Below are positions 1 to 6,130 of a stretch of 12,335 nt of DNA, piece after piece; position 1 is the first letter of the stretch, and every line of letters begins with the position of its first letter. Below the pieces are notes generated by a model. That model was given only the letters and a program-made list of their open reading frames with translations. It did not search any database and was not told where the DNA came from. Position numbers and translations under genes: made by a program. This DNA is from Gammaproteobacteria bacterium (GTDB lineage Bacteria; Pseudomonadota; Gammaproteobacteria; Enterobacterales; GCA-2746155). The DNA lies in NCBI GenBank assembly GCA_024206355.1, contig JAAGZM010000713.1:1-12335 (forward strand). Direction: 5' to 3'.

Positions 1-290
1 ATACACCGAATGCAAACTTCTATGGTGGTGATGTAATTAACTGCGGCATTGAAGATACATATGGTAACAGGTCTGATGGTGTGGTGAATGTTGCTGTTGA
101 GCAGAATGTTGTTACAGTGCCTACTCCAACTAGTGGGGGCAGTGGTTCATTTGAGTTGTTGACGCTGATACTGCTGCTGTTACTGTTGCTCCAAAGACAG
201 AGAGAAAGACAGGCTCAGCTATTGAATATCAAAAGGCTTTGCACTCTTTGCCAGTTTGTTGCTTATCGGTTTCAATACCCACGCTGCTGA
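1..290 (+). CDS. C-terminal fragment of a GlyGly-CTERM-like surface/secreted protein (5' end outside window)
   Basis: The frame is open from the window edge (codons start at position 3) to a TGA at 288-290. It reads a polar, Asn/Gly/Val-rich stretch, then a PTPTSGGSGS linker, a Leu-rich hydrophobic run (about positions 147-192) and a basic cluster QRQRERQ. Gly/Ser-rich motif, single membrane helix and basic end is the layout of the GlyGly-CTERM sorting signal, which in gammaproteobacteria is processed by rhombosortase during surface export. Oddly, about 29 further residues follow the basic cluster, whereas these signals normally lie at the extreme C-terminus. That tail overlaps a signal-peptide-like sequence in another frame, so the native stop may have been lost by deletion. 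The function of the parent protein cannot be told from this piece. Confidence 0.45.
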   Translation, partial: TPNANFYGGDVINCGIEDTYGNRSDGVVNVAVEQNVVTVPTPTSGGSGSFELLTLILLLLLLLQRQRERQAQLLNIKRLCTLCQFVAYRFQYPRC

Positions 291-362
291 TTTAGAGCTT
301 GGCTGGTATATTGGCGGGCAACTCGGTTCGAAGATATAGAAGATTTCGGTCATACAAATTAA
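222..362 (+). pseudogene. Frameshifted N-terminal remnant of an outer-membrane-type protein with signal peptide
   Basis: From TTG at 222, with one base removed from the AAAA run at 231-234, the sequence reads a good Sec signal peptide: basic start MNIKG (if initiated), hydrophobic core FALFASLLLIGF, and cleavage-like NTHAA before DLELGWYIGGQLG. GWYIGGQLG is the kind of first strand seen in small outer-membrane beta-barrels. The frame stops at TAG 337-339. A second shift near 330 would continue as EDIEDFGHTN and stop at TAA 360-362. No ATG is in frame and nothing barrel-like follows, so this is read as a decayed fragment. It may instead be chance, but the complete signal-peptide pattern argues against that. 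Confidence 0.33.
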
Positions 363-411
363 CATGGTTAAGACTATATCTCCCTTTAAAAATGGCATAC
401 CTACACATGAT

Positions 412-648
412 CCTAGAATCCTCAGTTGACCGGCTCTGAATTATGATTATGTACTTTATAACAGCAACTTACAGAAGGATTAGTATTCACCAATTGAGTG
501 AGTTTGCCTACGCATTTTATTGCACGTTTTTTAGACTCATTGACTTGACGGTAAAAGCCTTACATAGAATGACTATGAACGGCTTTCTAGTCGGCGCCAC
601 TAAGCCTAAAAAACACACACTAAAACGCGTCCAACTGAGGATTCTAGG
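412..648. mobile_element. MITE-like element with perfect 17-bp terminal inverted repeats
   Basis: CCTAGAATCCTCAGTTG at 412-428 is repeated exactly as its reverse complement at 632-648, bounding 237 bp. The 203 bp between the arms has no convincing gene: open frames crossing it are antisense extensions into the hydrolase gene. An internal hairpin lies at 554-586. Short length, perfect terminal inverted repeats and no transposase fit a miniature inverted-repeat element or a doubly truncated insertion sequence. No target-site duplication is evident in the flanks. The right arm ends one base before the hydrolase stop codon (650-652), so the element abuts the operon's 3' end. The family is not identified. 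Confidence 0.5.
553..586 (-). terminator. Candidate intrinsic terminator downstream of the fucose operon
   Basis: An interrupted stem is formed by AAAGCC (554-559) with GGCTTT (581-586) and CATAG (563-567) with CTATG (573-577), around a 5-nt loop and a small internal bulge. Read on the minus strand, the hairpin ends GGCTTTT, a short U-tract, about 65 nt after the hydrolase stop codon. It could also work weakly for plus-strand transcription. It lies inside the inverted-repeat element, so the element may supply the operon's terminator. The U-tract is short, so efficiency is uncertain. Confidence 0.45.
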
Positions 649-649
649 T

Positions 650-1501
650 TTAACCAAGCACTGTCCGTGCAACTGTCTGCTGCTGAACACCCATCCCATC
701 TATACCAAGACGCATGACGTCACCTTCTTTCAAATAAGTCGGGGGGTTCATACCAAAGCCAACACCTGGAGGTGTTCCAGTGCTGATAATATCACCCGGT
801 TGCAGGCTCATAAATTGGCTAATGTAGTGCACCAAAAAAGGTACTTTGTATACCATTGTGCTGGTATTGCCATCTTGGACACGTTTACCGTTAAGCTCGA
901 GCCAGATACCAAGTTGATTGTAGTCTTCTACCTCATCGGTAGTCACCAGATAAGGACCAATAGGACCAAAGGTATCGCAACCTTTGCCTTTACACCACTG
1001 ACCTTCTTTTTCGATTTGATATTCACGTTCGGATAGATCATTAATCACACAATAACCGGCTATATGTTCCATAGCTTTTTCTTCTGAAACATATTTAGCT
1101 TCTTTGCCAATGACCACACCAAGCTCAACTTCCCAATCACTTTTTTGTGACTCAGGTGGCATATAAACAGTTTCGTTTGGCCCCATAACTGCAGATGTTG
1201 CTTTCATAAATAGCACAGGTTCTGATGGAACATCCATGCCTGATTCTGCAGCGTGATCTGCATAGTTTAAACCTACACAGATAAACTTTCCTACATGTGA
1301 TACCGGTTGACCAATGCGCTCATTTTCATCAATAACTGGCAAGCTATCAAGGTCAAGTTTTGCTACTTTCTTAAAACCATTATTGCCAAGAAACTCGGTA
1401 TCAATTTCACTGATATGTGCTGATAAATCCCTTATCAAACCATTATCATCAAGTACTGCAGGTTTTTCTTTTCCTACCTTTCCAACTCTTAATAACTTCA
1501 T
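650..1501 (-). CDS. Fumarylacetoacetate hydrolase family protein, probable 2,4-diketo-3-deoxy-L-fuconate hydrolase
   Basis: Predicted to cleave 2,4-diketo-3-deoxy-L-fuconate to pyruvate and L-lactate, the last step of the non-phosphorylative fucose pathway; cytosolic and metal-dependent. The 283-residue protein shows FAH-family marks: KFICVGLNYADHA (72-84), PVLFMKATSA (95-104), the metal-binding ExE in DWEVELG (Glu124, Glu126) with Asp155 in INDLSERE, GCDTFGPIGPYLVT, and the C-terminal PGDIISTGTPPGVG. ATG at 1501 is preferred: an upstream in-frame TTG at 1543 would add 14 residues absent from the family and overlap the SDR stop. It is the last gene of the operon, 38 nt after the SDR. A few C-terminal residues (TVLG) may be altered by the adjacent inverted-repeat element. 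FAH members with other diketo acid substrates cannot be excluded, but the context is specific. Confidence 0.88.
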   Translation of the reverse strand: MKLLRVGKVGKEKPAVLDDNGLIRDLSAHISEIDTEFLGNNGFKKVAKLDLDSLPVIDENERIGQPVSHVGKFICVGLNYADHAAESGMDVPSEPVLFMKATSAVMGPNETVYMPPESQKSDWEVELGVVIGKEAKYVSEEKAMEHIAGYCVINDLSEREYQIEKEGQWCKGKGCDTFGPIGPYLVTTDEVEDYNQLGIWLELNGKRVQDGNTSTMVYKVPFLVHYISQFMSLQPGDIISTGTPPGVGFGMNPPTYLKEGDVMRLGIDGMGVQQQTVARTVLG

Positions 1502-1539
1502 TTTTACTTCAACCTTTAAAATATATGTAATTTGTTCAA

Positions 1540-2316
1540 TCAATTGTTCAGGGTGACAAAACCACCATCAACCGGATAGTTGCAGCCGGTTATAAAGGCG
1601 GCTTCATCAGAGCACAGATATGCAATCAGGCTTGCCATTTCTTCAATTTTTCCCATTCGTCCAATGGGCTGGGTTTTGGATAATTTATCAAACATTTCCT
1701 CAGTATTTCCTGGGTAGTTTTGTTCCAGAAAATTATCAACAAAAGGAGTATGTACTCTGCCCGGTGCTATGCAGTTACAACGGATCCCATCATCAATGTA
1801 ATCTCTGGCAACTGAATAGGTCATGGTTAAAATCGCTCCCTTGCTCATAGAGTAGGCAAAACGATCCTGAATGCCAACCGATGAAGCAACCGAAGCGAGA
1901 TTTAATATAACACCTGATTTTTGCTCTTTCATCGAAGCGATAACTGCAAACATGGTATTATAGCTGCCTTTAACATTGACATTGTATATGTTGTCCAGAT
2001 CCTGCTCTGATGTGCCCTCAAGATCACCAATATGAGCTATACCAGCACTGTTAATGAGAATATCAATTTTAGTATCCACAAGAATAGTTTTTACCAGTTC
2101 ATTAACCTCTTTGTGATTAGAAATATCACACTGATAACTTGCTGCTTTTCCACCTGATCCTTCGATTAATTTTTGAGTACCTTTTGCAGCATTAATATTC
2201 AAATCAAGGATTAATATTTTTGCACCTTCAGCAGCCAAACGCAGGGCTGTACCCTGCCCAATACCACTACCTCCGCCAGTTATCATTGCGACTTTATTAT
2301 TGTATCTGTTATTCAT
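1540..2316 (-). CDS. SDR family oxidoreductase, probable 2-keto-3-deoxy-L-fuconate dehydrogenase
   Basis: Predicted to oxidise 2-keto-3-deoxy-L-fuconate to the 2,4-diketo acid using NAD+, supplying the next enzyme, the FAH-type hydrolase. The 258-residue classical SDR shows the cofactor loop TGGGSGIG (13-20), Asp38 at the end of the second strand (favouring NAD over NADP), NSAG (89-92), and Asn114, Ser142, Tyr155 and Lys159 (YSMSK) as catalytic residues. It ends with the usual ITGCNYPVDGGF motif. An AAGG ribosome site precedes the ATG by about 9 nt. It sits 41 nt after the lactonase and 38 nt before the hydrolase. The substrate is inferred from context: an SDR could also be the sugar 1-dehydrogenase, but the aldo/keto reductase in this operon better fits that role. 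Confidence 0.85.
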   Translation of the reverse strand: MNNRYNNKVAMITGGGSGIGQGTALRLAAEGAKILILDLNINAAKGTQKLIEGSGGKAASYQCDISNHKEVNELVKTILVDTKIDILINSAGIAHIGDLEGTSEQDLDNIYNVNVKGSYNTMFAVIASMKEQKSGVILNLASVASSVGIQDRFAYSMSKGAILTMTYSVARDYIDDGIRCNCIAPGRVHTPFVDNFLEQNYPGNTEEMFDKLSKTQPIGRMGKIEEMASLIAYLCSDEAAFITGCNYPVDGGFVTLNN

Positions 2317-2357
2317 TTTGCTACCTTGATATATTCTTTGATATTAGTACCTAGATT

Positions 2358-3206
2358 TTAGGACAATTGATAAAACTTTTTTGCATTGTCATTATAAATT
2401 TTCTGTTGCTGTTGTTCTGGTAATAAAGCGATGTATTGTTCAAAAATAAATAGCCATTCCTGATATTCACAGGCAAGTTTTACTACTGGCCAATCACTAC
2501 CCCACATTACTCTGTCACTACCAAAGGTGTTAAGGATATGCTCAATATACTGGCAAATATTATCATAGCCTATATTGCCACCAGCTTCGGTTACCAGACC
2601 AGATAATTTGCAGTAGGCTTTAGTATCCTTTGCTAAACATTGCAATTTATGACACCAGTGTTGATTAGCTTCCCAACCTTGGGCAATAGCAGGTTTAGCC
2701 CCATGATCGATAACTACCTGCAAAGTTGGATATCTTAGTAATAATTCATAAAGTGGATCAAGATGAGTTGGCAATACCAGTGCATCAAAGGTTAAGTTCA
2801 GTTCAATTAACTTCTCATAAACAGGTGCTAGTTCAGACTTTAACATCCACTTAGGATCATCAATTTCCTGAATCATTGGGCGGATACCCTTGAATGCATG
2901 GTGCTTGGCAAGAGTTGTTAAGTCAGCAATAGCCTGTTCACTTTCCATATCAATCCAACCTACAACACCCTTGATAAATGGATATCTATCTGCAAGAGAT
3001 AAAAGAAATTCAGTTTCTGCTACGGTTGCTGCCGCCTGTACTACAACGGTGCCATCAATTTTGTGATTTTTTAAAATGATATCCAAGTCGTCAGGTAAAA
3101 AATCTTGATAAAGAACTTCCAGATCATTAGTTAGCCAGTCATAATCTCCTCGAATAAGTTGCCAGAAATGTTGATGGGCATCGATTTTATTTATAATCTT
3201 ATTCAT
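2358..3206 (-). CDS. Amidohydrolase family protein, probable L-fucono-lactonase
   Basis: Predicted to hydrolyse L-fuconolactone, made by the sugar dehydrogenase, to L-fuconate. The 282-residue protein belongs to the COG3618/Amidohydro_2 TIM-barrel group: DAHQHFW (9-15) gives the HxH pair, VVIDHGAKP and CKLSGLVTEAGG are the central motifs, and RVMWGSDWPV near the C-terminus supplies the conserved aspartate. The length is normal for the group. Its ATG overlaps the aldo/keto reductase stop by four bases (ATGA), indicating translational coupling, so lactone-forming and lactone-opening enzymes are made together. Related lactonases act on L-rhamnono- or L-galactonolactone, so exact specificity is inferred. 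Confidence 0.85.
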   Translation of the reverse strand: MNKIINKIDAHQHFWQLIRGDYDWLTNDLEVLYQDFLPDDLDIILKNHKIDGTVVVQAAATVAETEFLLSLADRYPFIKGVVGWIDMESEQAIADLTTLAKHHAFKGIRPMIQEIDDPKWMLKSELAPVYEKLIELNLTFDALVLPTHLDPLYELLLRYPTLQVVIDHGAKPAIAQGWEANQHWCHKLQCLAKDTKAYCKLSGLVTEAGGNIGYDNICQYIEHILNTFGSDRVMWGSDWPVVKLACEYQEWLFIFEQYIALLPEQQQQKIYNDNAKKFYQLS

Positions 3207-4237
3207 GCAGAAACTTCTTCATCTGGAATAGGCGCATCTGCTCGAATCAAATCTTCCGATTGTAATTTTTGCCAGAACTCGACAGGAATTTTATGTTGTA
3301 TTTGTTCAACTGTTGTTCTAACACGGGATGCAGAGCTTATGCCCGGAATAACATTGACAACAGAGGGATGAGCTAAAGGAAATTGCAAGGCTGCTGAAGT
3401 AAGGGGTACCGAAAATTCATCACAAATATTTTCTATCTGGCTTACTTTTTGGATAATATCATCGGGTGCTGGCTCATAATTATAATTTGGTGTGTAACCT
3501 TCCTTGCGTGTTCCGGTGGCAAGTATTCCTGAGTTATATGGGCCACCTAAAACGATTGATGAGTTTTCTTTTTCACAACGTGGTAAAAAGCTATCTAGGG
3601 CTTCTTGTTCGAGCAAAGTATAACGGCCTGCCAACAGGAAGCAGTTAAAATAACCATAGTCCATTGCCTGTTCACAAACTTCATATTCATTGACCCCAAG
3701 ACCAATTGCAGAAACCAGACCCTGGGAGCGCAATTCATCCATAGCTTTGTAACCACCTTCCATTGCAATTTTGAATAGTCTTTCGTGCTCATCACCATGG
3801 GTAACTTCACCAATATCATGCATATAGATGATATCAATTTTTGATAGACCAAGGCGTTGAAGACTATGTTCAAAGGAGCGCATAATACCGTCATAGGAGT
3901 AATCATAAACAGGTTCAAATGGCATTGGTGAGCAGAAACCATATTTATCTTCTGCCTTGGCACAAGGTTCCAGTATTCGCCCTACTTTGGTTGAAAGTAC
4001 ATAATTTTTACTATCTATTTCACGAAGTCCATCACCAACTCTTCGCTCACTTAGGCCAAAACCATAATATGGAGCAGTATCAAACTGGTTAATTTCAGCG
4101 TCGAGTGCTGCTTGTATTGCCGATTGTGCCTGCTCTTCGCTTACAGTTCGATACAGGTTTCCAAGAGTTGCTGCACCAAAGCCTAATTCGCTGACATATA
4201 ACTCTGTGTTGGCAATTTTTCTTTTTTTCATTTCCAT
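3203..4237 (-). CDS. Aldo/keto reductase, probable L-fucose 1-dehydrogenase (D-threo-aldose dehydrogenase type)
   Basis: Predicted to oxidise L-fucose at C1 to L-fuconolactone with NAD(P)+, the first catabolic oxidation. The 344-residue TIM-barrel AKR has the catalytic tetrad Asp53, Tyr58 (in FDTAPYYGFGLSE), Lys84 (LSTKVGR) and His140 (IIYMHD). The ERRVG...YVLSTKVGR pattern and length match D-threo-aldose 1-dehydrogenases, which act on L-fucose, L-galactose and D-arabinose. Its ATG shares one base with the dehydratase stop (TAATG) and its stop overlaps the lactonase start. A second Met at residue 3 is a possible alternative start. Specificity among L-fucose, L-galactose and L-rhamnose is not proven by sequence. 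Confidence 0.85.
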   Translation of the reverse strand: MEMKKRKIANTELYVSELGFGAATLGNLYRTVSEEQAQSAIQAALDAEINQFDTAPYYGFGLSERRVGDGLREIDSKNYVLSTKVGRILEPCAKAEDKYGFCSPMPFEPVYDYSYDGIMRSFEHSLQRLGLSKIDIIYMHDIGEVTHGDEHERLFKIAMEGGYKAMDELRSQGLVSAIGLGVNEYEVCEQAMDYGYFNCFLLAGRYTLLEQEALDSFLPRCEKENSSIVLGGPYNSGILATGTRKEGYTPNYNYEPAPDDIIQKVSQIENICDEFSVPLTSAALQFPLAHPSVVNVIPGISSASRVRTTVEQIQHKIPVEFWQKLQSEDLIRADAPIPDEEVSA

Positions 4238-5451
4238 TATTTTACTCGCGTAATATCCGGTTTTTTATTTGGTATACAGCTCTGGTTAATTTTTGAAAAC
4301 CGTTTGTAGGTTAAGTAAAACTCCTGATGACCAAGCTCCTCTGATTTGCTTTGTTTGCCACTGGCAATCTGTTTGATTAATGAATATATTTCTTCACCAA
4401 CACTCTCCACTGTCCCAGTACCAGTGATAATCTCTCCAGCATTAATATCCATATCATCAGATAACTTATTGTAGGTTTCCGGATTAGCACAAATTTTAAT
4501 TACCGGAGAAATTGCCGAGCCAACCACAGAGCCTCGTCCGGTTGTAAACAAAGTGAGGTGTGCTCCTGATGCTATCATTTCAATAATCTCAGCATTGTCA
4601 TTATCATTAGGAAAACCAAATAAAGGATCTCCATCGGACACCACATCCATCAAATAAAGGCCTGGCTTGTCTGGTTGGTCTCCAGGTTTAATTAATCCAT
4701 TTATTTTTGATGCTCCAGATTTAGCATAAGCACCCATAGATTTTTCTTCCTGAGTAGTCAAACCACCTTCAGCATTTCCAGGTGCAAAACTACCATAGCC
4801 CATGAAGGTATAATAATTTTCAGCTTTTGAGACCGATTTTATAATTTCATTTCCAAGGCCAGGAGTTGCTGCTCGTTCTGCCATTATCTGTTCACAACCC
4901 ACCAACTCACCGGTTTCTTCAAAAATACAAATTGCATCATTGCTTATCAGTTTATCAAAACAATGCCCTACCGCAGGGTTAGCACTGATGCCACTAGTTC
5001 CATCAGAACCACCACAAATTGTGGCTACAACCAGTTCACTTATAGCCATATCGACTGTTTTTATTTTGTCAGCTTTTTCTTGTAGAGATTTAACTTTGCT
5101 TATGCCGGCTTCAATAGTACTTTTTGTGCCTCCAGATTCCTGAATAATCAACGTTTCTACATCTCGGCCACTGGCTGAAATCGTACTGACAAGCTGTTCC
5201 CGATTAAATCCTTCACAACCAAGTGATACCAGTAACACACTACAAACATTGGGGTGTGTACCCAGAGCCTTCATTATTTTTAAGGCATAATCATTCGGAT
5301 AACAACCTGGAAAACCTGTTAGATGTACATTATCTAATTGACTGCCACTGACAATGGCTCGGGCAACATGATGTGCACATTCAACTAGATAAACTACAAT
5401 AATATTATTACGAATACCCTTTTTACCATCCTGGCGAAGATAACCTTTCAT
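4237..5451 (-). CDS. UxaA family dehydratase, large subunit; probable L-fuconate dehydratase
   Basis: Predicted catalytic part of a sugar-acid dehydratase converting L-fuconate to 2-keto-3-deoxy-L-fuconate. The 404-residue protein matches the C-terminal domain of altronate/galactarate dehydratases: GYLRQDGKKGIRNN at the N-terminus, FPGCYPNDYA (about 47-56), conserved cysteines in SLGCEGFNREQ and ATICGGSDGTSG, and ISANPAVG. Altronate dehydratases of this family use an iron centre. A good AGGTGAA ribosome site lies before the ATG, which overlaps the small-subunit stop by one base. Fuconate dehydratases of the Xanthomonas type are enolase-superfamily proteins; none is encoded here, so this unrelated family most likely fills the step. 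Activity on altronate itself is unlikely given the fucose context. Confidence 0.85.
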   Translation of the reverse strand: MKGYLRQDGKKGIRNNIIVVYLVECAHHVARAIVSGSQLDNVHLTGFPGCYPNDYALKIMKALGTHPNVCSVLLVSLGCEGFNREQLVSTISASGRDVETLIIQESGGTKSTIEAGISKVKSLQEKADKIKTVDMAISELVVATICGGSDGTSGISANPAVGHCFDKLISNDAICIFEETGELVGCEQIMAERAATPGLGNEIIKSVSKAENYYTFMGYGSFAPGNAEGGLTTQEEKSMGAYAKSGASKINGLIKPGDQPDKPGLYLMDVVSDGDPLFGFPNDNDNAEIIEMIASGAHLTLFTTGRGSVVGSAISPVIKICANPETYNKLSDDMDINAGEIITGTGTVESVGEEIYSLIKQIASGKQSKSEELGHQEFYLTYKRFSKINQSCIPNKKPDITRVK

Positions 5452-5753
5452 TAATGTTCACCTACCTTGCTTTCTCTAGTATGACTAGCAATATAGTCAC
5501 TTTTAATATTGTTTAAATGCACATGCTCACCAGTAACTATTGCTGTAGTTGCTGATCCAATTGATACACCATATTTGATAATTTTCTCACCTTCAGCAAT
5601 ATCTATTCTGGCTAGCTTATGGCCAACATTAATGTCTGATTGCAGTACATAATTATGACCTTCAATATTAACTGTATCTGCTGCTTTCATTCGTTGACAA
5701 CAGACAAAGACATTGTCATGCTCGTGCAATAAAATAAATCGTTTATCACTCAT
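5451..5753 (-). CDS. UxaA family dehydratase, small subunit (SAF domain)
   Basis: This 100-residue protein corresponds to the N-terminal SAF domain of altronate dehydratase, here a separate polypeptide that should pair with the large subunit encoded next. Visible marks are the early LLHEHDNVFVCCQ, INVGHKLARIDI, IIKYGVSIGSAT and the C-terminal GEHVHLNNIKSD; the conserved Gly-His and His-x-His residues are typical of the domain. E. coli UxaA is one fused chain, and separate subunits are common outside enterics. A strong GAGGGAA ribosome site lies inside the end of the mutarotase gene. The gene starts immediately after that stop with no gap and overlaps the large subunit by one base, so the three are translationally coupled. 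Confidence 0.85.
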   Translation of the reverse strand: MSDKRFILLHEHDNVFVCCQRMKAADTVNIEGHNYVLQSDINVGHKLARIDIAEGEKIIKYGVSIGSATTAIVTGEHVHLNNIKSDYIASHTRESKVGEH

Positions 5754-6113
5754 TTACGCTATTCCCTCAGGCAATTTAAATATCATTTCCATCATTACCC
5801 ATTTCTCTCTGGGTTTTCCCCATTTTAGTGGCAGTTGATACTTCCACATCAACTCTTCCCACTTCTGTGTATTGTCATTAGCCGCATCAACTAATGCTTT
5901 CTTGTCAAAGTCAAAACTCTCGTTAACGTCCATAATCATAAATAGTCGATTGCCAACAATGTAGATTTCCATATCTTCAATACCAGAATCGTTGATGCTA
6001 TCAATTATTTCAGGCCAGACATTGCCAGGCGCATGATAGTTTTTGTATTCTTCTATCAGTTGTGGATCATCTTTCAGATCTAAAGCCATGCAATAACGAT
6101 GTTTAACAGTCAT
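5754..6113 (-). CDS. L-rhamnose mutarotase (RhaM) family protein, probable L-fucose mutarotase
   Basis: Predicted to speed interconversion of alpha and beta anomers of the imported sugar so that the dehydrogenase sees its preferred form. The 119-residue protein has the RhaM/DUF718 pattern: RYCMALDLKDDPQLIEEYKNYH (4-25) with the conserved Tyr and His, VWPEIIDSINDSGIEDMEIY, NRLFMIMDV, and a Trp-rich C-terminus (WEELMWKYQLPLKWG). It is unrelated to the FucU/RbsD mutarotase fold usually paired with fucose genes. A GGAG ribosome site lies about 12 nt upstream, and the gene follows the permease after a 17-nt gap. RhaM relatives in fucose clusters suggest fucose as substrate; rhamnose is the main alternative. 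Confidence 0.85.
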   Translation of the reverse strand: MTVKHRYCMALDLKDDPQLIEEYKNYHAPGNVWPEIIDSINDSGIEDMEIYIVGNRLFMIMDVNESFDFDKKALVDAANDNTQKWEELMWKYQLPLKWGKPREKWVMMEMIFKLPEGIA

Positions 6114-6130
6114 TAATCTACTACTCCGTT

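Noticed and set aside
157..190. CTG-rich stretch as a microsatellite or phase-variable tract
   Set aside because: It encodes the Leu run of the GlyGly-CTERM-like helix and the units are interrupted; a coding explanation is enough.
517..699. Minus-strand frame across the inverted-repeat element as a transposase remnant
   Set aside because: No recognisable transposase motif, and it overlaps the end of the hydrolase in another frame.
443..1036. Plus-strand open frame of 197 codons across the hydrolase 3' end
   Set aside because: Most of it is antisense to the clearly conserved hydrolase gene, and its residues show no recognisable domain or ribosome site; the rest crosses the inverted-repeat element.
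3595..3963. 122-codon minus-strand frame within the aldo/keto reductase
   Set aside because: It is an alternate frame of a gene with a complete catalytic tetrad; composition is not protein-like.
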